Below are positions 43,137-54,218 of a stretch of 64,000 nucleotides of DNA, one piece after another. Below the pieces are notes generated by a model. The model did not search any database and was not told where the DNA came from. It saw only the letters and a program-made list of their open reading frames with translations. The stretch is taken from positions 868,001 through 932,000 of the forward strand of contig CP073759.1 in NCBI GenBank assembly GCA_018398995.1, given 5' to 3'. The stretch comes from Methylophilaceae bacterium (GTDB taxonomy: Bacteria > Pseudomonadota > Gammaproteobacteria > Burkholderiales > Methylophilaceae). Every line of letters starts with the position of its first letter. The stretch's first letter is position 1. The position numbers and the translations under genes were made by a program.

Positions 43137-45962
43137 TTATGCTAATTTAGCAAGCTGCATTTCTAGCTTTTCTAAATTTGCTGCAAACTCCGCTACACGT
43201 GATTTTTCTTGCGCTACAACTTCTGCTGGCGCGCGAGCTACAAAGTTTTCATTATTGAGTTTGCCATTGGCTTTCGCTATTTCAGCTTGTAAACGCGCCA
43301 CCTCTTTGCCTAAGCGCTCTTTTTCCGCAGCAACATCAATTTCCACTTTCAGCATTAACCTAAAGTCTCCCGCTAGCATCACTGGCGCATCTGCTTCTGG
43401 CAATTCCGCTACCACTTGCACCTCTTCTAATTTAGCTAACGCTTTTAAATACGCTGCATAACCATTCAACATAGCAACATCACCAGCCGCAATTAAAGGT
43501 ACCTTGTTAGATGGCGAAATACCCATTTCACCGCGCAAACTACGGCAAGCATCGACGCACATTTTTAATTGCGCCACCCAAGCCTCGGCACTTTCATCTA
43601 TCTTGTTAGGCTGGGTTGTTGGGTAAGCTTCTAGCATTATGCTATCGCCTGTTCGGCCGCTCATTGGACCGATGGTTTGCCAAATTTCTTCGGTGATAAA
43701 TGGAATAATCGGATGTGCCAAGCGCAAGATAGTTTCTAATACACGCAATAAGGTTCGGCGTGTAGCACGCTGTTCCGCCGCATTGCCAATTTGTATTTGG
43801 ACTTTCGCAATTTCCAAATACCAATCGCAATATTGATCCCACACATATTCATAAATGGATTTTGCAGCCAAGTCAAACCGATAGTCAGCAAATGCTTTTT
43901 CCACATCTGCTTCTGTTTTTTGCAAAATAGAGACTATCCAGCGGTCAGCTTGGCTAAAGCTTAAATAGCCTTGTGGTTTTGTTTCACACGCCTCTAAGCC
44001 ATTATCTTGACCTTCCGTGTTCATCAATACAAAACGGGTTGCATTCCACAATTTGTTGCAGAAGTTGCGATAGCCATCACAACGTTGCAAATCAAATTTA
44101 ATGTCACGGCCTGGGCTTGCTAATGCGGCAAAGGTAAAGCGCAATGCATCCGTACCATAGGCATTAATCCCTTCTGGGAATTCTTTACGCGTACGCTTTT
44201 CAATTTTTTCTGCATCTTTAGGGTTCATCAATCCTGTGGTGCGTTTTTTGATTAATTCGTCTAGCCCAATGCCATCGATTAAATCAATCGGGTCTAACAC
44301 GTTACCCTTGGATTTAGACATTTTTTGGCCTTCCGCATCGCGGATTAAACCGTGTACATACACATGCTTAAACGGAATTTTGCCGGTGATATGTTTGGTC
44401 ATCATCACCATGCGCGCCACCCAGAAAAAGATAATATCAAACCCTGTCACCAGCACAGAAGATGGTAAATATTGTTGTAAGGCTTGGTTTTGCGCGTCCA
44501 TCGCTGCGTCGCCTGTCCAATCTAGCGTAGAGAAAGGCCAAAGCGCAGATGAATACCAAGTATCGAGCACATCATCATCGCGCTTTAAGTTGCCTGTATA
44601 ACCGTCTTTCTCAGCCAATGTTTTCGCTTGTGCTTCATCATGCGCCACATAAACTTGGCCATCAACACCATACCAAGCAGGGATTTGATGTCCCCACCAC
44701 AATTGACGCGAAATACACCAATCTTGAATATTATTCAGCCATTGGTTATAGGTATTCACCCAGTTTTCTGGATAAAACTTGATTTCGCCATTCGCCACCA
44801 CTTCTAATGCTTTTTCGGTAATGCTCTTGCCGTCCGCCGCGGGTTTAGTCATGGCCACAAACCATTGGTCGGTCAACATTGGTTCAATCACCACATTGGT
44901 GCGGTCGCCACGTGGTACTTTAAGTTTATGTTTGTCCACTTTTACTAAAAAACCTTGCGCTTCCAAATCTACCACCACCTGCTTGCGAGCAGCAAAACGC
45001 TCTAATCCTTGATATGGTTTAGGCGCATTCTCGTTAACAAAACCTTGTAAATTCAAAATGCCTATCATTGGCAACCCATGACGCTGCCCCACCGCATAAT
45101 CGTTAAAATCATGCGCTGGCGTCACTTTTACTACACCAGTGCCAAACGCTTTATCGACATAATCGTCGGCAATAATTGGAATTTCACGATTGCATAATGG
45201 TAGCGTGACGTTTTTCCCAATCAAATGGGCATAACGTTCATCTTCGGGATGCACCATTACCGCCACGTCACCTAACATGGTTTCTGGGCGAGTAGTGGCG
45301 ACCGTTAAATGGCCTGCACCATCAGCAAGTGGATAATTGATGTGCCACATAGAGCCATCTTCTTCCTCTTGTACCACTTCTAAATCGGAAACAGCTGTGC
45401 CAAGTTTGACATCCCAGTTAACCAAACGCTTACCACGGTAAATCAAGCCTTCGTTATAGAGGCGCACAAAGGTTTCCGTGACAACTTTGTTTAAGCCCGC
45501 ATCCATGGTGAAGCGCTCGCGTGACCAATCTGGCGAAGTGCCTAAACGGCGCATTTGTTGCGTAATCGTACCGCCTGAGTATTCTTTCCATTCCCATACT
45601 TTTTCTAAAAATTTCTCACGCCCTAAGTCGTGACGAGACACACCTTGCGCATCCAGTTGGCGTTCAACAACGATTTGCGTGGCAATACCAGCATGGTCTG
45701 TGCCTGGTTGCCATAGGGTATTATCGCCGCGCATGCGGTGGTAACGGGTGAGTGCATCCATCAAGGTTTGGTTAAAGCCATGTCCCATGTGCAGCGTACC
45801 AGTGACATTAGGTGGCGGTAGTAGTATGCAAAAATTTTCTGTTATTTCTGGGTTGAGGCCGGCGGCGTAATAGCCCTTGCTCTCCCAAAATGCATACCAT
45901 TTATGCTCAATAGTCGACGGGTCGAAAGCTTTTGTTAAATCATTTTTTGGCGTAGTAATCAT
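43137..45962 (-). CDS. valS: Valyl-tRNA synthetase
   Basis: About 941 residues, the usual bacterial size. The class I motifs are HIGH-like [10 protein letters not shown] near residue 55 and KMSKS in [14 protein letters not shown]. The editing domain has [21 protein letters not shown]-terminal coiled-coil ([22 protein letters not shown]) is the tRNA-binding arm. It attaches valine to tRNA-Val. I prefer the ATG at 45962 ([22 protein letters not shown]) to the GTG at 45980. It is divergent from nfeD. Confidence 0.96.
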   Translation of the reverse strand: MITTPKNDLTKAFDPSTIEHKWYAFWESKGYYAAGLNPEITENFCILLPPPNVTGTLHMGHGFNQTLMDALTRYHRMRGDNTLWQPGTDHAGIATQIVVERQLDAQGVSRHDLGREKFLEKVWEWKEYSGGTITQQMRRLGTSPDWSRERFTMDAGLNKVVTETFVRLYNEGLIYRGKRLVNWDVKLGTAVSDLEVVQEEEDGSMWHINYPLADGAGHLTVATTRPETMLGDVAVMVHPEDERYAHLIGKNVTLPLCNREIPIIADDYVDKAFGTGVVKVTPAHDFNDYAVGQRHGLPMIGILNLQGFVNENAPKPYQGLERFAARKQVVVDLEAQGFLVKVDKHKLKVPRGDRTNVVIEPMLTDQWFVAMTKPAADGKSITEKALEVVANGEIKFYPENWVNTYNQWLNNIQDWCISRQLWWGHQIPAWYGVDGQVYVAHDEAQAKTLAEKDGYTGNLKRDDDVLDTWYSSALWPFSTLDWTGDAAMDAQNQALQQYLPSSVLVTGFDIIFFWVARMVMMTKHITGKIPFKHVYVHGLIRDAEGQKMSKSKGNVLDPIDLIDGIGLDELIKKRTTGLMNPKDAEKIEKRTRKEFPEGINAYGTDALRFTFAALASPGRDIKFDLQRCDGYRNFCNKLWNATRFVLMNTEGQDNGLEACETKPQGYLSFSQADRWIVSILQKTEADVEKAFADYRFDLAAKSIYEYVWDQYCDWYLEIAKVQIQIGNAAEQRATRRTLLRVLETILRLAHPIIPFITEEIWQTIGPMSGRTGDSIMLEAYPTTQPNKIDESAEAWVAQLKMCVDACRSLRGEMGISPSNKVPLIAAGDVAMLNGYAAYLKALAKLEEVQVVAELPEADAPVMLAGDFRLMLKVEIDVAAEKERLGKEVARLQAEIAKANGKLNNENFVARAPAEVVAQEKSRVAEFAANLEKLEMQLAKLA

Positions 45963-46143
45963 AGCGCGTGATTTTACCACAAGCGCCGCAAAGTCTTAAC
46001 GCCATGTCTTAATGCCATGAGTGATTGCAAATCAAGTAGGCTTAACCATGTTGAGCGCCCATTATTGCGCTTATCTATGCTTAATATTAACCATAAATAG
46101 TGCTAAGATGCCTTCATCACTTTTCCATTTGAATGGGTTGATT

Positions 46144-46587
46144 ATGATCGATGCAGTTTGGGCTTGGGCCGTATTAGGCGTCATTTTATTATCGGTTGAA
46201 ATGGCGATTGGCTCCTTTGATATTGTATGGTTTGGGATTGCTGCAATCTGCGTGGCGATTGTTATGTGGTTTTTTCCTGAAATGCCTTCAGCAGGGCAAT
46301 ATATAATATTTGCCGCACTATCTCTTATCTCACTTGGCGCTTGGCGCTTTCATTACAAAAACACTGGCACGCACGCTCGTGTAGGTCAAGCACAGGGCGA
46401 GGAAATCGGTAGAATTGGTATTGTAATGACACCTTGTGGGCCAAACCAAAATGGCAAAATACGCTTTACACAAGGATTAATGGGGGCACGCGAATGGACA
46501 GCGGTAGCCGACGAACATATTACAGAAAACACTGAAGCAGAGGTGATTGCCGTTGAAGGCAATGCGTTAAGAATTAAACCCATTTAA
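46144..46587 (+). CDS. NfeD family membrane protein
   Basis: About 147 residues. Two or three membrane segments occupy residues 4-75 (VWAWAVLGVILLSVEMAIGSFDIVWFG ...), and the C-terminal OB-fold domain has EIGRIGIVMTPCGPNQNGKIRFTQGLMGAREWTAVADEHITENTEAEVIAVEGNALRIKPI. I chose the ATG at 46144 because it gives the normal short NfeD; a GTG at 46021 would add 41 residues of non-family sequence. It precedes the SPFH gene by 17 bases, the classic NfeD-stomatin pair (YbbK/QmcA-like). Confidence 0.88.
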   Translation: MIDAVWAWAVLGVILLSVEMAIGSFDIVWFGIAAICVAIVMWFFPEMPSAGQYIIFAALSLISLGAWRFHYKNTGTHARVGQAQGEEIGRIGIVMTPCGPNQNGKIRFTQGLMGAREWTAVADEHITENTEAEVIAVEGNALRIKPI

Positions 46588-46604
46588 TTAAACAGGAAAA
46601 CATC

Positions 46605-47447
46605 ATGACAGAACTGAGTATTGTAATTATATTATTGGTGATAATCGCCATTGTAAAAGGCGTGCGCATTGTGCCACAAGGCGAAGAGTGGGTCGTTGAG
46701 CGCTTAGGCAAATTCGCAGGCGTTATTGCACCAGGGTTACATGTGATCAACCCGATATTGAGTAAAGTGAGCTACAAAGTAACGACTAAAGATATTATCC
46801 TAGAAATTCCTGAGCAAGAAGTGATTACCTCTGATAACGCTGTTATTTTAGCTAATGCTGTTGCCTTTATTAAAGTCAGTAGTATTGAGCGGGCAGTCTA
46901 TGGTATTGAGAATTTCCGTGAAGCAATGCGTAATATGGTGCAAACCAATTTACGTTCGATTATTGGTGGCATGGAACTCAATCATGCGCTCACTTCACGC
47001 GACCGCATTAAAGCCGAGTTAAAAAATGCCGTTGCAGATGAAGCGTTGGACTGGGGACTTACTGTTAAATCGGTCGAGATTCAAGATATTAAACCATCTA
47101 CCAACATGCAAAATGCTATGGAAAGACAAGCAGCTGCAGAACGTGAACGTGTGGCTGTGGTGACAGAGGCTGAAGGGGCAAAGCAAGCCTTAATTTTAAA
47201 TGCAGAGGCGCGTTTAGAGGCGGCACGTAAAGATGCAGAAGCACAAATGGTGGGTGCAAAAGCCTCTGCAGAATCCATTAAATTTATTACCGCATCAGCA
47301 AAAGAAAACATTGACTCGGCTAACTTTTTATTAGGCGACCGCTACATTCAAGCGCTGCAAAAAATGTCAAGTTCAGATAATAGTAAAATTGTAGTGATGC
47401 CTGGTGATTTAATCGGAGCAGTTAGAAACTTGATTGGCGGCAAATAA
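46605..47447 (+). CDS. SPFH/stomatin-like membrane protein (QmcA-like)
   Basis: A 280-residue protein. One N-terminal membrane segment (LSIVIILLVIIAIVKGVRIV) is followed by the SPFH domain (VPQGEEWVVERLGKFAGVIAPGLHVINPILSKVSYKVTTKD). An Ala/Glu-rich coiled-coil (MQNAMERQAAAERERVAVVTEAEGAKQA) ends in a hydrophobic C-terminal part. These proteins form ring-like assemblies in the inner membrane and are linked to membrane-protein quality control. NfeD upstream is the usual partner. The stop lies four bases from the stop of the convergent MoeB-like gene. Confidence 0.9.
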   Translation: MTELSIVIILLVIIAIVKGVRIVPQGEEWVVERLGKFAGVIAPGLHVINPILSKVSYKVTTKDIILEIPEQEVITSDNAVILANAVAFIKVSSIERAVYGIENFREAMRNMVQTNLRSIIGGMELNHALTSRDRIKAELKNAVADEALDWGLTVKSVEIQDIKPSTNMQNAMERQAAAERERVAVVTEAEGAKQALILNAEARLEAARKDAEAQMVGAKASAESIKFITASAKENIDSANFLLGDRYIQALQKMSSSDNSKIVVMPGDLIGAVRNLIGGK

Positions 47448-47451
47448 ACCA

Positions 47452-48195
47452 CTAACCGCAAACCGTACAAGCAGGGTCGCGTTTCAATTTGATGGTGCGC
47501 CACTCTGCTCTCAGCGCATCCAACAGCATCAAACGGCCTTGCAGAGTTTGACCAATTCCCATTAAACATTTTAGCGCTTCCGCCGCCTGCGCTGTGCCAA
47601 TCATGCCAACCAATGGTGAAAATACGCCATTTTCCGCGCAACGCTGTTCTTGTTCATCGCCCGTATCTGGGAACAAACAGTGATAACATGGACTAGTTTC
47701 GTTTCTAAAATCAAATACAGTAATTTGACCTTCAAAACGGACTGCCGCACCTGAAACCAACGGCTTTTTTTGCGCAAAACAAAGTCGATTAAGTGCATAG
47801 CGTGTCGCAAAATTATCAGAACAATCAATCACCACATCCGCCGCATGAATCAACGCATCCATTTCTGCTTGCGTTGATTTTTGCTGAACGGTTTTTACGC
47901 TCACTTCGGGATTCACCGCATCAATCGTTTGCTGCGCTGATAGCGCTTTATTGATGCCAACCGATTGTGTGGTGTGAATAATTTGTCGCTGCAAATTGGT
48001 TAAATCAACCGTATCAAAATCACAAATAGTTAACCTACCAACGCCGCTAGCGGCCAGATATAAGGCAACGGGCGACCCTAAACCCCCTGCACCTATAATC
48101 AAGGCATGACTGTTGATGAGTTTTTCTTGTCCTGCATATTCTACTTGCGGTAGCAAAATATGGCGGCTATAGCGCAATAGTTGATGATCATTCAT
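47452..48195 (-). CDS. moeB: MoeB/ThiF/HesA family adenylyltransferase
   Basis: A 247-residue E1-like enzyme. The nucleotide-binding loop GAGGLGSPVALYLAASGVGRLTICDFDTVDLTNLQRQIIH is intact, as is the Arg finger. Zinc Cys pairs are CYHCLF at about 173-176 and ACTVCG at the C-terminus. It adenylates the C-terminal Gly of a small ubiquitin-like sulfur carrier (MoaD or ThiS). Lack of a rhodanese domain suits MoeB proper. Which carrier it serves is not visible, so the symbol is by family. It is convergent with the SPFH gene. Confidence 0.82.
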   Translation of the reverse strand: MNDHQLLRYSRHILLPQVEYAGQEKLINSHALIIGAGGLGSPVALYLAASGVGRLTICDFDTVDLTNLQRQIIHTTQSVGINKALSAQQTIDAVNPEVSVKTVQQKSTQAEMDALIHAADVVIDCSDNFATRYALNRLCFAQKKPLVSGAAVRFEGQITVFDFRNETSPCYHCLFPDTGDEQEQRCAENGVFSPLVGMIGTAQAAEALKCLMGIGQTLQGRLMLLDALRAEWRTIKLKRDPACTVCG

Positions 48196-48220
48196 GATTT
48201 TAAAACAATGTTCTGGTCAT

Positions 48221-48607
48221 TTAATGTAATTGTCCTGCCACAATCATAGCGTTATATAGCATATAAGGCGATAGCCAAGTGACGATGTGATCAAATTCGC
48301 CATTCGTTGAAGCAACCGTTGTAATAGGATGGCTAATAAATGTGGTATTCAATGGTGCGGTTAAATTTTGACGCTCATCCACGCCTCCACTGGCTTGACC
48401 GCCTGTTGCGCCAAGTGAAAACACAACAGCTGCTGCGTTGTTGATTAAATGTATACGGTTCGTGCATACAATGGCACTCATGGTTGCACACACTCTCAAG
48501 TCTGGTTCTAGCGCTGTTAACCCAATGTCATACATGCCGTTTGGCTTAGCAAATGCATCATTATTTGCTCTGGTAATAGCATAGCGAATTCTATTTTGCC
48601 AAGCATC
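48221..48607 (-). pseudogene. Decayed type II secretion/type IV pseudopilin (C-terminal half)
   Basis: The leftward frame is open from just inside a TAA (complement of 48608-48610) to the stop at 48221. It reads DAWQNRIRYAITRANNDAFA, then GMYDIGLTALEPDLRVCATM, and ends FDHIVTWLSPYMLYNAMIVA GQLH. This is the C-terminal pattern of pseudopilin-like prepilins (DAWG-x-x-IRYA..., FDD-IVTW-ISP-x-x-L). The N-terminal methylated helix is missing and no such frame exists upstream, so the gene is truncated. An internal ATG at 48535 could give a 104-residue product but would lack the export signal. It lies between the moeB-like gene and a tRNA cluster. Confidence 0.65.
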
Positions 48608-48720
48608 TTAAGCAAGACACTGCTACACTCACTGCACCTGTAGCAAAAATGTTTGCAATAAATACACTAAAACGTTTAACGGCGCGAGGAAAAAACTACA
48701 TTTTGCAAGCAATCAAGGGA

Positions 48721-48796
48721 TGGGGTGGCTGATGGGGCTCGAACCCACGACAACTGGAATCACAATCCAGGGCTCTACCAGCTGAGCTACAGCCAC
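48721..48796 (-). tRNA. tRNA-His (anticodon GTG)
   Basis: Reading leftward, the acceptor stem GTGGCTG/CAGCCAC, D arm, anticodon arm with loop TTGTGAT, and T arm GTGGGTTCGAGCCCCAT are all present. The discriminator is C and CCA is encoded. The base before the acceptor is G, the histidine-specific G-1 identity element. First of a His-Arg-Pro cluster. Confidence 0.95.
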
Positions 48797-48811
48797 CATA
48801 GAGACTAAAAA

Positions 48812-48888
48812 TGGCCTGCCCGACAGGAATCGAACCTGTAACCCCCAGCTTAGAAGGCTGGTGCTCTATCCGGTTGAGCTACGGGCAG
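48812..48888 (-). tRNA. tRNA-Arg (anticodon TCT)
   Basis: The leftward cloverleaf has acceptor CTGCCCG/CGGGCAG, anticodon loop CTTCTAA in a CAGC/GCTG-type stem, T arm ACAGGTTCGATTCCTGT, G discriminator and an encoded CCA. Middle member of the cluster. Confidence 0.95.
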
Positions 48889-48940
48889 ATTTAGTTACAC
48901 GTGACGATATATCGCTGTTACGGGCAATGACCAAAAAAAC

Positions 48941-49017
48941 TGGTCGGCGTGGAGAGATTCGAACTCCCGACATCCTGCTCCCAAAGCAGGCGCGCTACCA
49001 GGCTACGCTACACGCCG
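48941..49017 (-). tRNA. tRNA-Pro (anticodon TGG)
   Basis: The leftward cloverleaf has acceptor CGGCGTG/CACGCCG, anticodon loop TTTGGGA, T arm TCGGGAGTTCGAATCTCTC, A discriminator and an encoded CCA. The D arm GTAGCGTAGCCTGGTAGCGC is typical of proline tRNAs. Confidence 0.95.
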
Positions 49018-49108
49018 AAGAGGCAGAAATATACTGGAATATGCGCAATTGGTCAAATCAAATATGCTAAAATGCGCAATTATTTCAACATTTCTGTAAA
49101 ACACATTC

Positions 49109-49969
49109 ATGTCTGCGCAAATCATTGATGGCAAAGTTATTTCAGCCAAATTACTCGATAGCATTAAATCTCGCATTTCAGATCGCACTGCCGCTGGTAA
49201 ACGCGCACCTTGTCTGGCAGTCGTTTTAATTGGTGCGGACCCTGCTTCTACTATCTATGTTCGCAATAAGCGTCTGGCTTGCGAAAAAGTTGGGATTACC
49301 TCTCTATCGCATGATTTGCCTGCCGCTACCTCACAAGCTGAATTATTAGCATTAATTAAACAGCTTAATCATGATAAAAGCGTAGATGGCATCTTGGTTC
49401 AATCGCCATTACCTGATCATATCGATGAAGATTTGCTTATTGAGCACATTGATGTTAACAAAGATGTTGACGGGTTTCATCCATACAATATTGGCAGATT
49501 AGCTGTACGTCAGCCTAGACTGCGGTCTTGCACACCGTTTGGTGTGATGAAGATGCTAGCAGCATGTAACATTAACCCTATGGGGTTGGATGCGGTCATT
49601 GTAGGCGTTTCTAACCATGTAGGCCGACCAATGGCTTTAGAATTAATGCTAGCAGGTGCCACAATTACCAGTTGCCACCGTCATACCAAAGATTTAGAGG
49701 GGCAAATACGAAAAGCAGATTTAGTCGTTGCAGCGGCTGGTAAAGCAGGTTTAATCAAAGGCGAGTGGATAAAATCAGGCGCTATTGTGATTGATATTGG
49801 CATTAATCGCTTAGCAGATGGCTCACTTTGTGGTGATGTGGACTTTGCCAGCGCCAAAGCCCGTGCAAGCTACATTACCCCGGTTCCGGGCGGCGTTGGG
49901 CCGATGACAGTTGCAACGCTAATGGAAAATACCTTGCTTGCGCTAGAGCTTAATGAGGCCAGCAACTAG
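49109..49969 (+). CDS. folD: Methylenetetrahydrofolate dehydrogenase/cyclohydrolase
   Basis: A 286-residue bifunctional enzyme. The active-site region [14 protein letters not shown] contains the catalytic Lys (about 56), then [15 protein letters not shown] and [16 protein letters not shown]. The NADP-binding segment reads [32 protein letters not shown], a variant of the common VGRSxxVGKP. The C-terminal part ends [24 protein letters not shown]. It interconverts methylene-, methenyl- and formyl-tetrahydrofolate, relevant to one-carbon metabolism if this is a methylotroph. Single gene. Confidence 0.95.
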   Translation: MSAQIIDGKVISAKLLDSIKSRISDRTAAGKRAPCLAVVLIGADPASTIYVRNKRLACEKVGITSLSHDLPAATSQAELLALIKQLNHDKSVDGILVQSPLPDHIDEDLLIEHIDVNKDVDGFHPYNIGRLAVRQPRLRSCTPFGVMKMLAACNINPMGLDAVIVGVSNHVGRPMALELMLAGATITSCHRHTKDLEGQIRKADLVVAAAGKAGLIKGEWIKSGAIVIDIGINRLADGSLCGDVDFASAKARASYITPVPGGVGPMTVATLMENTLLALELNEASN

Positions 49970-50071
49970 TGTATCAACGCTAAAGCTTTGCATATCATAA
50001 ATAATAAGTGTAAACTCGCGCGATTAAATTATTATCAATTCTGTTTTTTTAAGTAGTTTTTCGGACACATC

Positions 50072-50497
50072 ATGGCAAAAACAACACCAAATATTAATTT
50101 CACTCCTTATGAGGCAAAGCCTGATGAAGAGTATATGAATAAAAAGCAACTCAAACATTTTCGCGAGATTTTAGAACGTTGGAAAGCTGAGCTGAATGAT
50201 GATATTGATCGCACAGTGCATAATATGCAAGATGAGGTATCTACCTTCGCCGACCCCAATGATCGCGCTAGTCAAGAGTCTGATATGGCACTTGAATTAC
50301 GTAACCGGGACCGCGAGCGTAAACTGATTAAGAAAATTGAAGGTACTTTGCGTAATATTGATGCCAATGAGTATGGCTATTGCGAAAGTTGTGGCGTAGA
50401 AATTGGCTTAAAACGTTTGGAAGCACGCCCAACAGCAACGCTTTGTATCGACTGTAAAACATTGGATGAGTTGAGAGAAAAACAAGTCGCGAAATAA
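50072..50497 (+). CDS. dksA: RNA polymerase-binding transcription factor DksA
   Basis: A 141-residue protein. A coiled-coil ([28 protein letters not shown]) ends at the tip with the acidic pair [14 protein letters not shown], the residues that enter the polymerase secondary channel. The C-terminal zinc finger is [25 protein letters not shown] (CxxC-x17-CxxC). It acts with ppGpp on rRNA and amino-acid promoters. A strong bidirectional terminator follows, shared with pnp. Confidence 0.95.
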   Translation: MAKTTPNINFTPYEAKPDEEYMNKKQLKHFREILERWKAELNDDIDRTVHNMQDEVSTFADPNDRASQESDMALELRNRDRERKLIKKIEGTLRNIDANEYGYCESCGVEIGLKRLEARPTATLCIDCKTLDELREKQVAK

Positions 50498-50534
50498 AAT
50501 AACTTAATTTGTGCGTTTTTCACTAGATACGCAT

Positions 50535-50567
50535 AATAAAAAAGCCCGCTTAGCGGGCTTTTTTATT
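50535..50567. terminator. Bidirectional terminator between dksA and pnp
   Basis: Perfect 15-bp arms (50535-50549 and 50553-50567) surround a 3-nt loop. The GCCCGC/GCGGGC core is flanked by A and T runs on both sides. It lies between convergent genes. Confidence 0.93.
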
Positions 50568-50577
50568 ATTGCGCTGC

Positions 50578-52695
50578 TTACTCGTCAGCGGATTCTGCTT
50601 TAGTAGGCTCTTCAATTAATGCCTTCATGCTTAAACGCACTTTACCTTTTGCATCAATCTCAACAACCTTCACTTTAACAATATCGCCTTCTTTCACAAA
50701 GTCACTCACGGCATTCACACGTTGATGTGCAATTTGTGAAATATGGACTAAGCCATCTTTACCTGGCAACAATGAAACCACTGCACCAAAGTCTAGCAAC
50801 TTAACAACTGGACCTTCATAAATTTGACCAACTTCCACATCCGCAGTAATTGCTTCGATACGGCGTTTTGCTTCCTCGCCTTCTTCTGCGCTAGTACAAG
50901 CAATTTTTACCGTACCATCTTCATCAATATCAATACTCGTGTTAGTTTCTTTAGTCATAGCTTGAATCACAGCGCCGCCTTTACCAATCACGTCACGAAT
51001 TTTGTCAGGATTGATTTTCAAGGTAATAATGCGTGGCGCAAATTGAGACATTTCTGTACTTGCATTCGCCATAGCATCAGCCATGATGCCTAAAATATGC
51101 TCACGACCCTCTTTAGCTTGCGCTAAAGCAGCCTGCATAATTTGGGCAGTAATGCCAGTAATTTTAATATCCATTTGTAAGGCTGTAATACCGTTTAATG
51201 AACCAGCTACTTTGAAATCCATATCACCTAAATGATCTTCATCACCTAAAATATCCGTTAATACCGCTACGCGGTTACCTTCTTTAATCAAGCCCATTGC
51301 AATACCTGCAACAGGTGCTTTCATTGGCACACCTGCATCCATCAATGCTAAACAACCGCCGCAAACTGAAGCCATTGAGCTAGAACCGTTAGATTCAGTA
51401 ATCTCTGATACCACGCGCATGGTGTAATCAAAATCTTCTTTTGATGGTAAGGCACCCACTAATGCACGTTTTGCTAAGCGACCATGACCAATTTCGCGAC
51501 GTTTAGGTGTACCTACACGGCCTGTTTCGCCCGTCGCATAGGGAGGGAAGTTGTAATGCAACATAAAGTTATCTGCATATTCACCTTGCAACGCATCAAC
51601 CTTTTGCTCATCACGACCCGTACCTAATGTTGCCACAACGAGCGCCTGCGTCTCACCGCGGGTAAACAATGCTGAACCATGGGTACGTGGCAATACGCCA
51701 GTACGGATGCTAATAGGGCGCACTGTGCGCGTATCACGGCCATCAATACGTGGCTCACCGTTTAAGATTTGACTACGAACAACTTTTGCTTCTAAATTAA
51801 AGAATTCTCCTTTAATTTCATTTGCTTCTGTTGTTGATGTTTCTTCCGTAATAAGGGTAGCAATGACGCGGTTTTTAATTTCTTCAAGCTTAGCTGAACG
51901 CTCACCTTTTGCTTTAATTTGAAAAGCAGCATTCACATCAGCTTCTGCAATTTCAGCTACTTTTGCAATAATGGCAGCATTTGGCTCTGGCGCTGTCCAA
52001 TCCCAAGCATCTTTGCCTGCTTCTTCGGCCAACTCACTAATCATTTTAATCACTGGTTGCATCGCTTCATGACCAAATGTCACAGAACCCAACATCACCT
52101 CTTCTGATAGCTCTTTCGCTTCAGATTCGACCATCATCACAGCGGTTTCTGTTGCGGCCACCACTAAATCTAATTGAGTGGTTTCCATTTGCGTTTTGCT
52201 TGGATTAAGGATGTACTCGCCATCAATATAACCAACACGCGCCGCACCTAATGGGCCATAAAACGGTATACCTGATAATGACATCGCTGCAGAAGCACCG
52301 ATAATCGCAGGAATATCTGCATCAATTTCAGGATCAGAAGACAATACTGTCGCAACCACTTGCACTTCGTTGTAAAACGCCTCTGGAAATAATGGGCGCA
52401 TTGGGCGATCAATTAAACGTGATGTTAATGTTTCTTTTTCTGAAGGGCGGCCTTCACGCTTAAAAAAACTACCTGGAATCTTACCTGCCGCATATGTTTT
52501 TTCCATATAGTCGACTGTTAAAGGAAAAAAATCTTGACCTTCTTTTACTTCACGGCGACTGGTTACGTTAACCATGACCACGGTATCGCCATAACTCACA
52601 ACAACAGACGCGTCCGCTTGGCGAGCAATCTCGCCTGTTTCTAGTGTTAATGTATGGTCTCCATACTGAATACTTTTCGTTACTTTATTAAACAT
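50578..52695 (-). CDS. pnp: Polyribonucleotide nucleotidyltransferase
   Basis: A 705-residue PNPase. Two RNase PH-like domains are present (first about 10-140, second about 310-540), with the phosphate-site region [15 protein letters not shown] and [29 protein letters not shown] domain ([21 protein letters not shown]) and an S1 domain ([38 protein letters not shown]) follow. It degrades RNA 3' to 5' by phosphorolysis and is a degradosome partner. AAGGA precedes the ATG. It is downstream of rpsO with a terminator-like hairpin between. Confidence 0.96.
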   Translation of the reverse strand: MFNKVTKSIQYGDHTLTLETGEIARQADASVVVSYGDTVVMVNVTSRREVKEGQDFFPLTVDYMEKTYAAGKIPGSFFKREGRPSEKETLTSRLIDRPMRPLFPEAFYNEVQVVATVLSSDPEIDADIPAIIGASAAMSLSGIPFYGPLGAARVGYIDGEYILNPSKTQMETTQLDLVVAATETAVMMVESEAKELSEEVMLGSVTFGHEAMQPVIKMISELAEEAGKDAWDWTAPEPNAAIIAKVAEIAEADVNAAFQIKAKGERSAKLEEIKNRVIATLITEETSTTEANEIKGEFFNLEAKVVRSQILNGEPRIDGRDTRTVRPISIRTGVLPRTHGSALFTRGETQALVVATLGTGRDEQKVDALQGEYADNFMLHYNFPPYATGETGRVGTPKRREIGHGRLAKRALVGALPSKEDFDYTMRVVSEITESNGSSSMASVCGGCLALMDAGVPMKAPVAGIAMGLIKEGNRVAVLTDILGDEDHLGDMDFKVAGSLNGITALQMDIKITGITAQIMQAALAQAKEGREHILGIMADAMANASTEMSQFAPRIITLKINPDKIRDVIGKGGAVIQAMTKETNTSIDIDEDGTVKIACTSAEEGEEAKRRIEAITADVEVGQIYEGPVVKLLDFGAVVSLLPGKDGLVHISQIAHQRVNAVSDFVKEGDIVKVKVVEIDAKGKVRLSMKALIEEPTKAESADE

Positions 52696-52750
52696 TTCAT
52701 TTCCTTTTTCTACAGATTACTATTCACTACCCAATAGCAATCAAACAATA

Positions 52751-52785
52751 AAAAAAGCCGACGCATGATTGATGCTATCGGCTTT
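52751..52785 (-). terminator. Hairpin between rpsO and pnp
   Basis: AAAGCCGA (52754-52761) pairs with TCGGCTTT (52778-52785), with an inner GCAT/ATGC pairing. On the leftward strand seven T follow. It probably ends part of the rpsO transcripts and may be a processing site, as in the known rpsO-pnp arrangement. Confidence 0.8.
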
Positions 52786-52823
52786 CTACATCACTATAAA
52801 AGCGAAAATCGCATTTATAGAAA

Positions 52824-53093
52824 TTATTTACGCAAACCTAATTTACCAATTAAATCTTGGTAGCGGCTAACGTCTTTACTTTTTAAATAATCTAACAAAC
52901 GACGACGTTGACTAACTAATGCCAACAAGCCGCGACGTGAGTGATTGTCTTTTTTGTTTATTTTAAAATGCTCTGTTAAGTAAGTTATACGGTTTGTTAA
53001 CAAAGCCACTTGCACTTCTGGGCTTGCCGTATCGTTAGGAGCACGTTGATATTCTTTAATAATTTTTGCGGTGTCTTGCGCTGTAACTGCCAT
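52824..53093 (-). CDS. rpsO: 30S ribosomal protein S15
   Basis: An 89-residue protein of exact family size. The motifs [51 protein letters not shown] are the S15 16S-rRNA-binding helices. AAAGGA lies upstream of the ATG. It is followed by the hairpin and pnp, and preceded by about 220 bases after truB, so it has its own promoter or processing signals there. Confidence 0.97.
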   Translation of the reverse strand: MAVTAQDTAKIIKEYQRAPNDTASPEVQVALLTNRITYLTEHFKINKKDNHSRRGLLALVSQRRRLLDYLKSKDVSRYQDLIGKLGLRK

Positions 53094-53314
53094 CTTTTAT
53101 CCTTTAGTTAGCGTCAATGTAATCATAGCTAAGCAACCCATTTACTCAACCTGCGTTTACATTCAATTTACATGCTCAAATTGCATGAGTCGTGCATTAT
53201 AGTCATTAATGCAAAAAACACCAAACATTTTTAGCGTTAAGTTGATGTTTTTATTTGTTTTTAAATACATGACGGGCATGAGTGATTACATCACCAATAT
53301 CGAAACAATGAATG

Positions 53315-54214
53315 CTATAAATTAACTAATCGTTTTGGTGCAATTTTGCCATCTGCTAATCGTTGACCTAAACCAAGAAAATGACCGCCTTCTTCATACA
53401 CACGCAAGTCACCATGAGGCATTTTACCCGGCTGCCAAACTGCTTGCCCTTGTTTAAAATAGAAAGCAGAATCACCAGTAATAATGACTTTAGGCAAATC
53501 AGCAAGCGCATTATCCACTGGTAGTAAAAGCATATCGCGCGCTTCAAGTGCCAGCGCCTCAACAGCTGGTATTGTTATCGCATTATCAATAACAAAACCT
53601 GCTGTCTGCACTCTACGCAGCGCAACCAAATGAGCGTGATTATTCAGCATCTTGCCGATATCTTCTGCTAACGTGCGGATATAAGTTCCTTTACTACAAG
53701 TGACAGCAATTTCAGCTTCGCTCCCTGAAAAAGCATTCACTGTTACCTGCTTAATGATGACTTGTCGTGCAACACGTTCAATTTCAATTCCAGCCCTTGC
53801 ATATTCATATAACGCCTTACCTTGGTGTTTTAATGCGGAATACATAGGAGGAACTTGACTGATTTCTCCAACAAACTGCTGACAAGCTTCTTCAAATTGT
53901 AACGCGTTAATATTAATTGGTTTTGTTGCAATCACTGCGCCTTCTGCATCGCCAGTGGTCGTTTGAACACCTAACTTTATGTGCGCAATATAAGTTTTAT
54001 CGGCATCAGTAACCTGTTGTGCAAACTTGGTCGCCTCGCCCAAACAAATCGGAAGCAGGCCTGTTGCTAAGGGATCAAGCGTCCCAGTGTGCCCTGCTTT
54101 TTCAGCTTGGAATAGCCATTTTATTTTTTGTAACGCTTGGTTAGAAGAATAGCCGAGCGGCTTATCCAACAAAAGAATACCATTCACTTTTCTTTTGATA
54201 CGTTTGAACTGCAA
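53315..54214 (-). CDS. truB: tRNA pseudouridine-55 synthase
   Basis: A 299-residue enzyme. The catalytic motif AGHTGTLDPLATGLLPICLGEATKF contains the catalytic Asp. Other family blocks are VNGILLLDKPLGYSSN, YSALKHQGKALYEYAR and CSKGTYIRTLAEDIG. The C-terminal domain resembles a PUA-like fold. It makes pseudouridine 55 in the T loop. The TTG at 54214 follows the rbfA stop closely; a GTG at 54187 would give the more usual start VNGILL, so the true start is uncertain. Confidence 0.94.
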   Translation of the reverse strand: MQFKRIKRKVNGILLLDKPLGYSSNQALQKIKWLFQAEKAGHTGTLDPLATGLLPICLGEATKFAQQVTDADKTYIAHIKLGVQTTTGDAEGAVIATKPININALQFEEACQQFVGEISQVPPMYSALKHQGKALYEYARAGIEIERVARQVIIKQVTVNAFSGSEAEIAVTCSKGTYIRTLAEDIGKMLNNHAHLVALRRVQTAGFVIDNAITIPAVEALALEARDMLLLPVDNALADLPKVIITGDSAFYFKQGQAVWQPGKMPHGDLRVYEEGGHFLGLGQRLADGKIAPKRLVNL

Positions 54215-54218
54215 AGGT

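Noticed and set aside
43255-45012. Several rightward frames of 65-121 codons
   Set aside because: They are antisense to valS, which is fully supported by its catalytic motifs and length.
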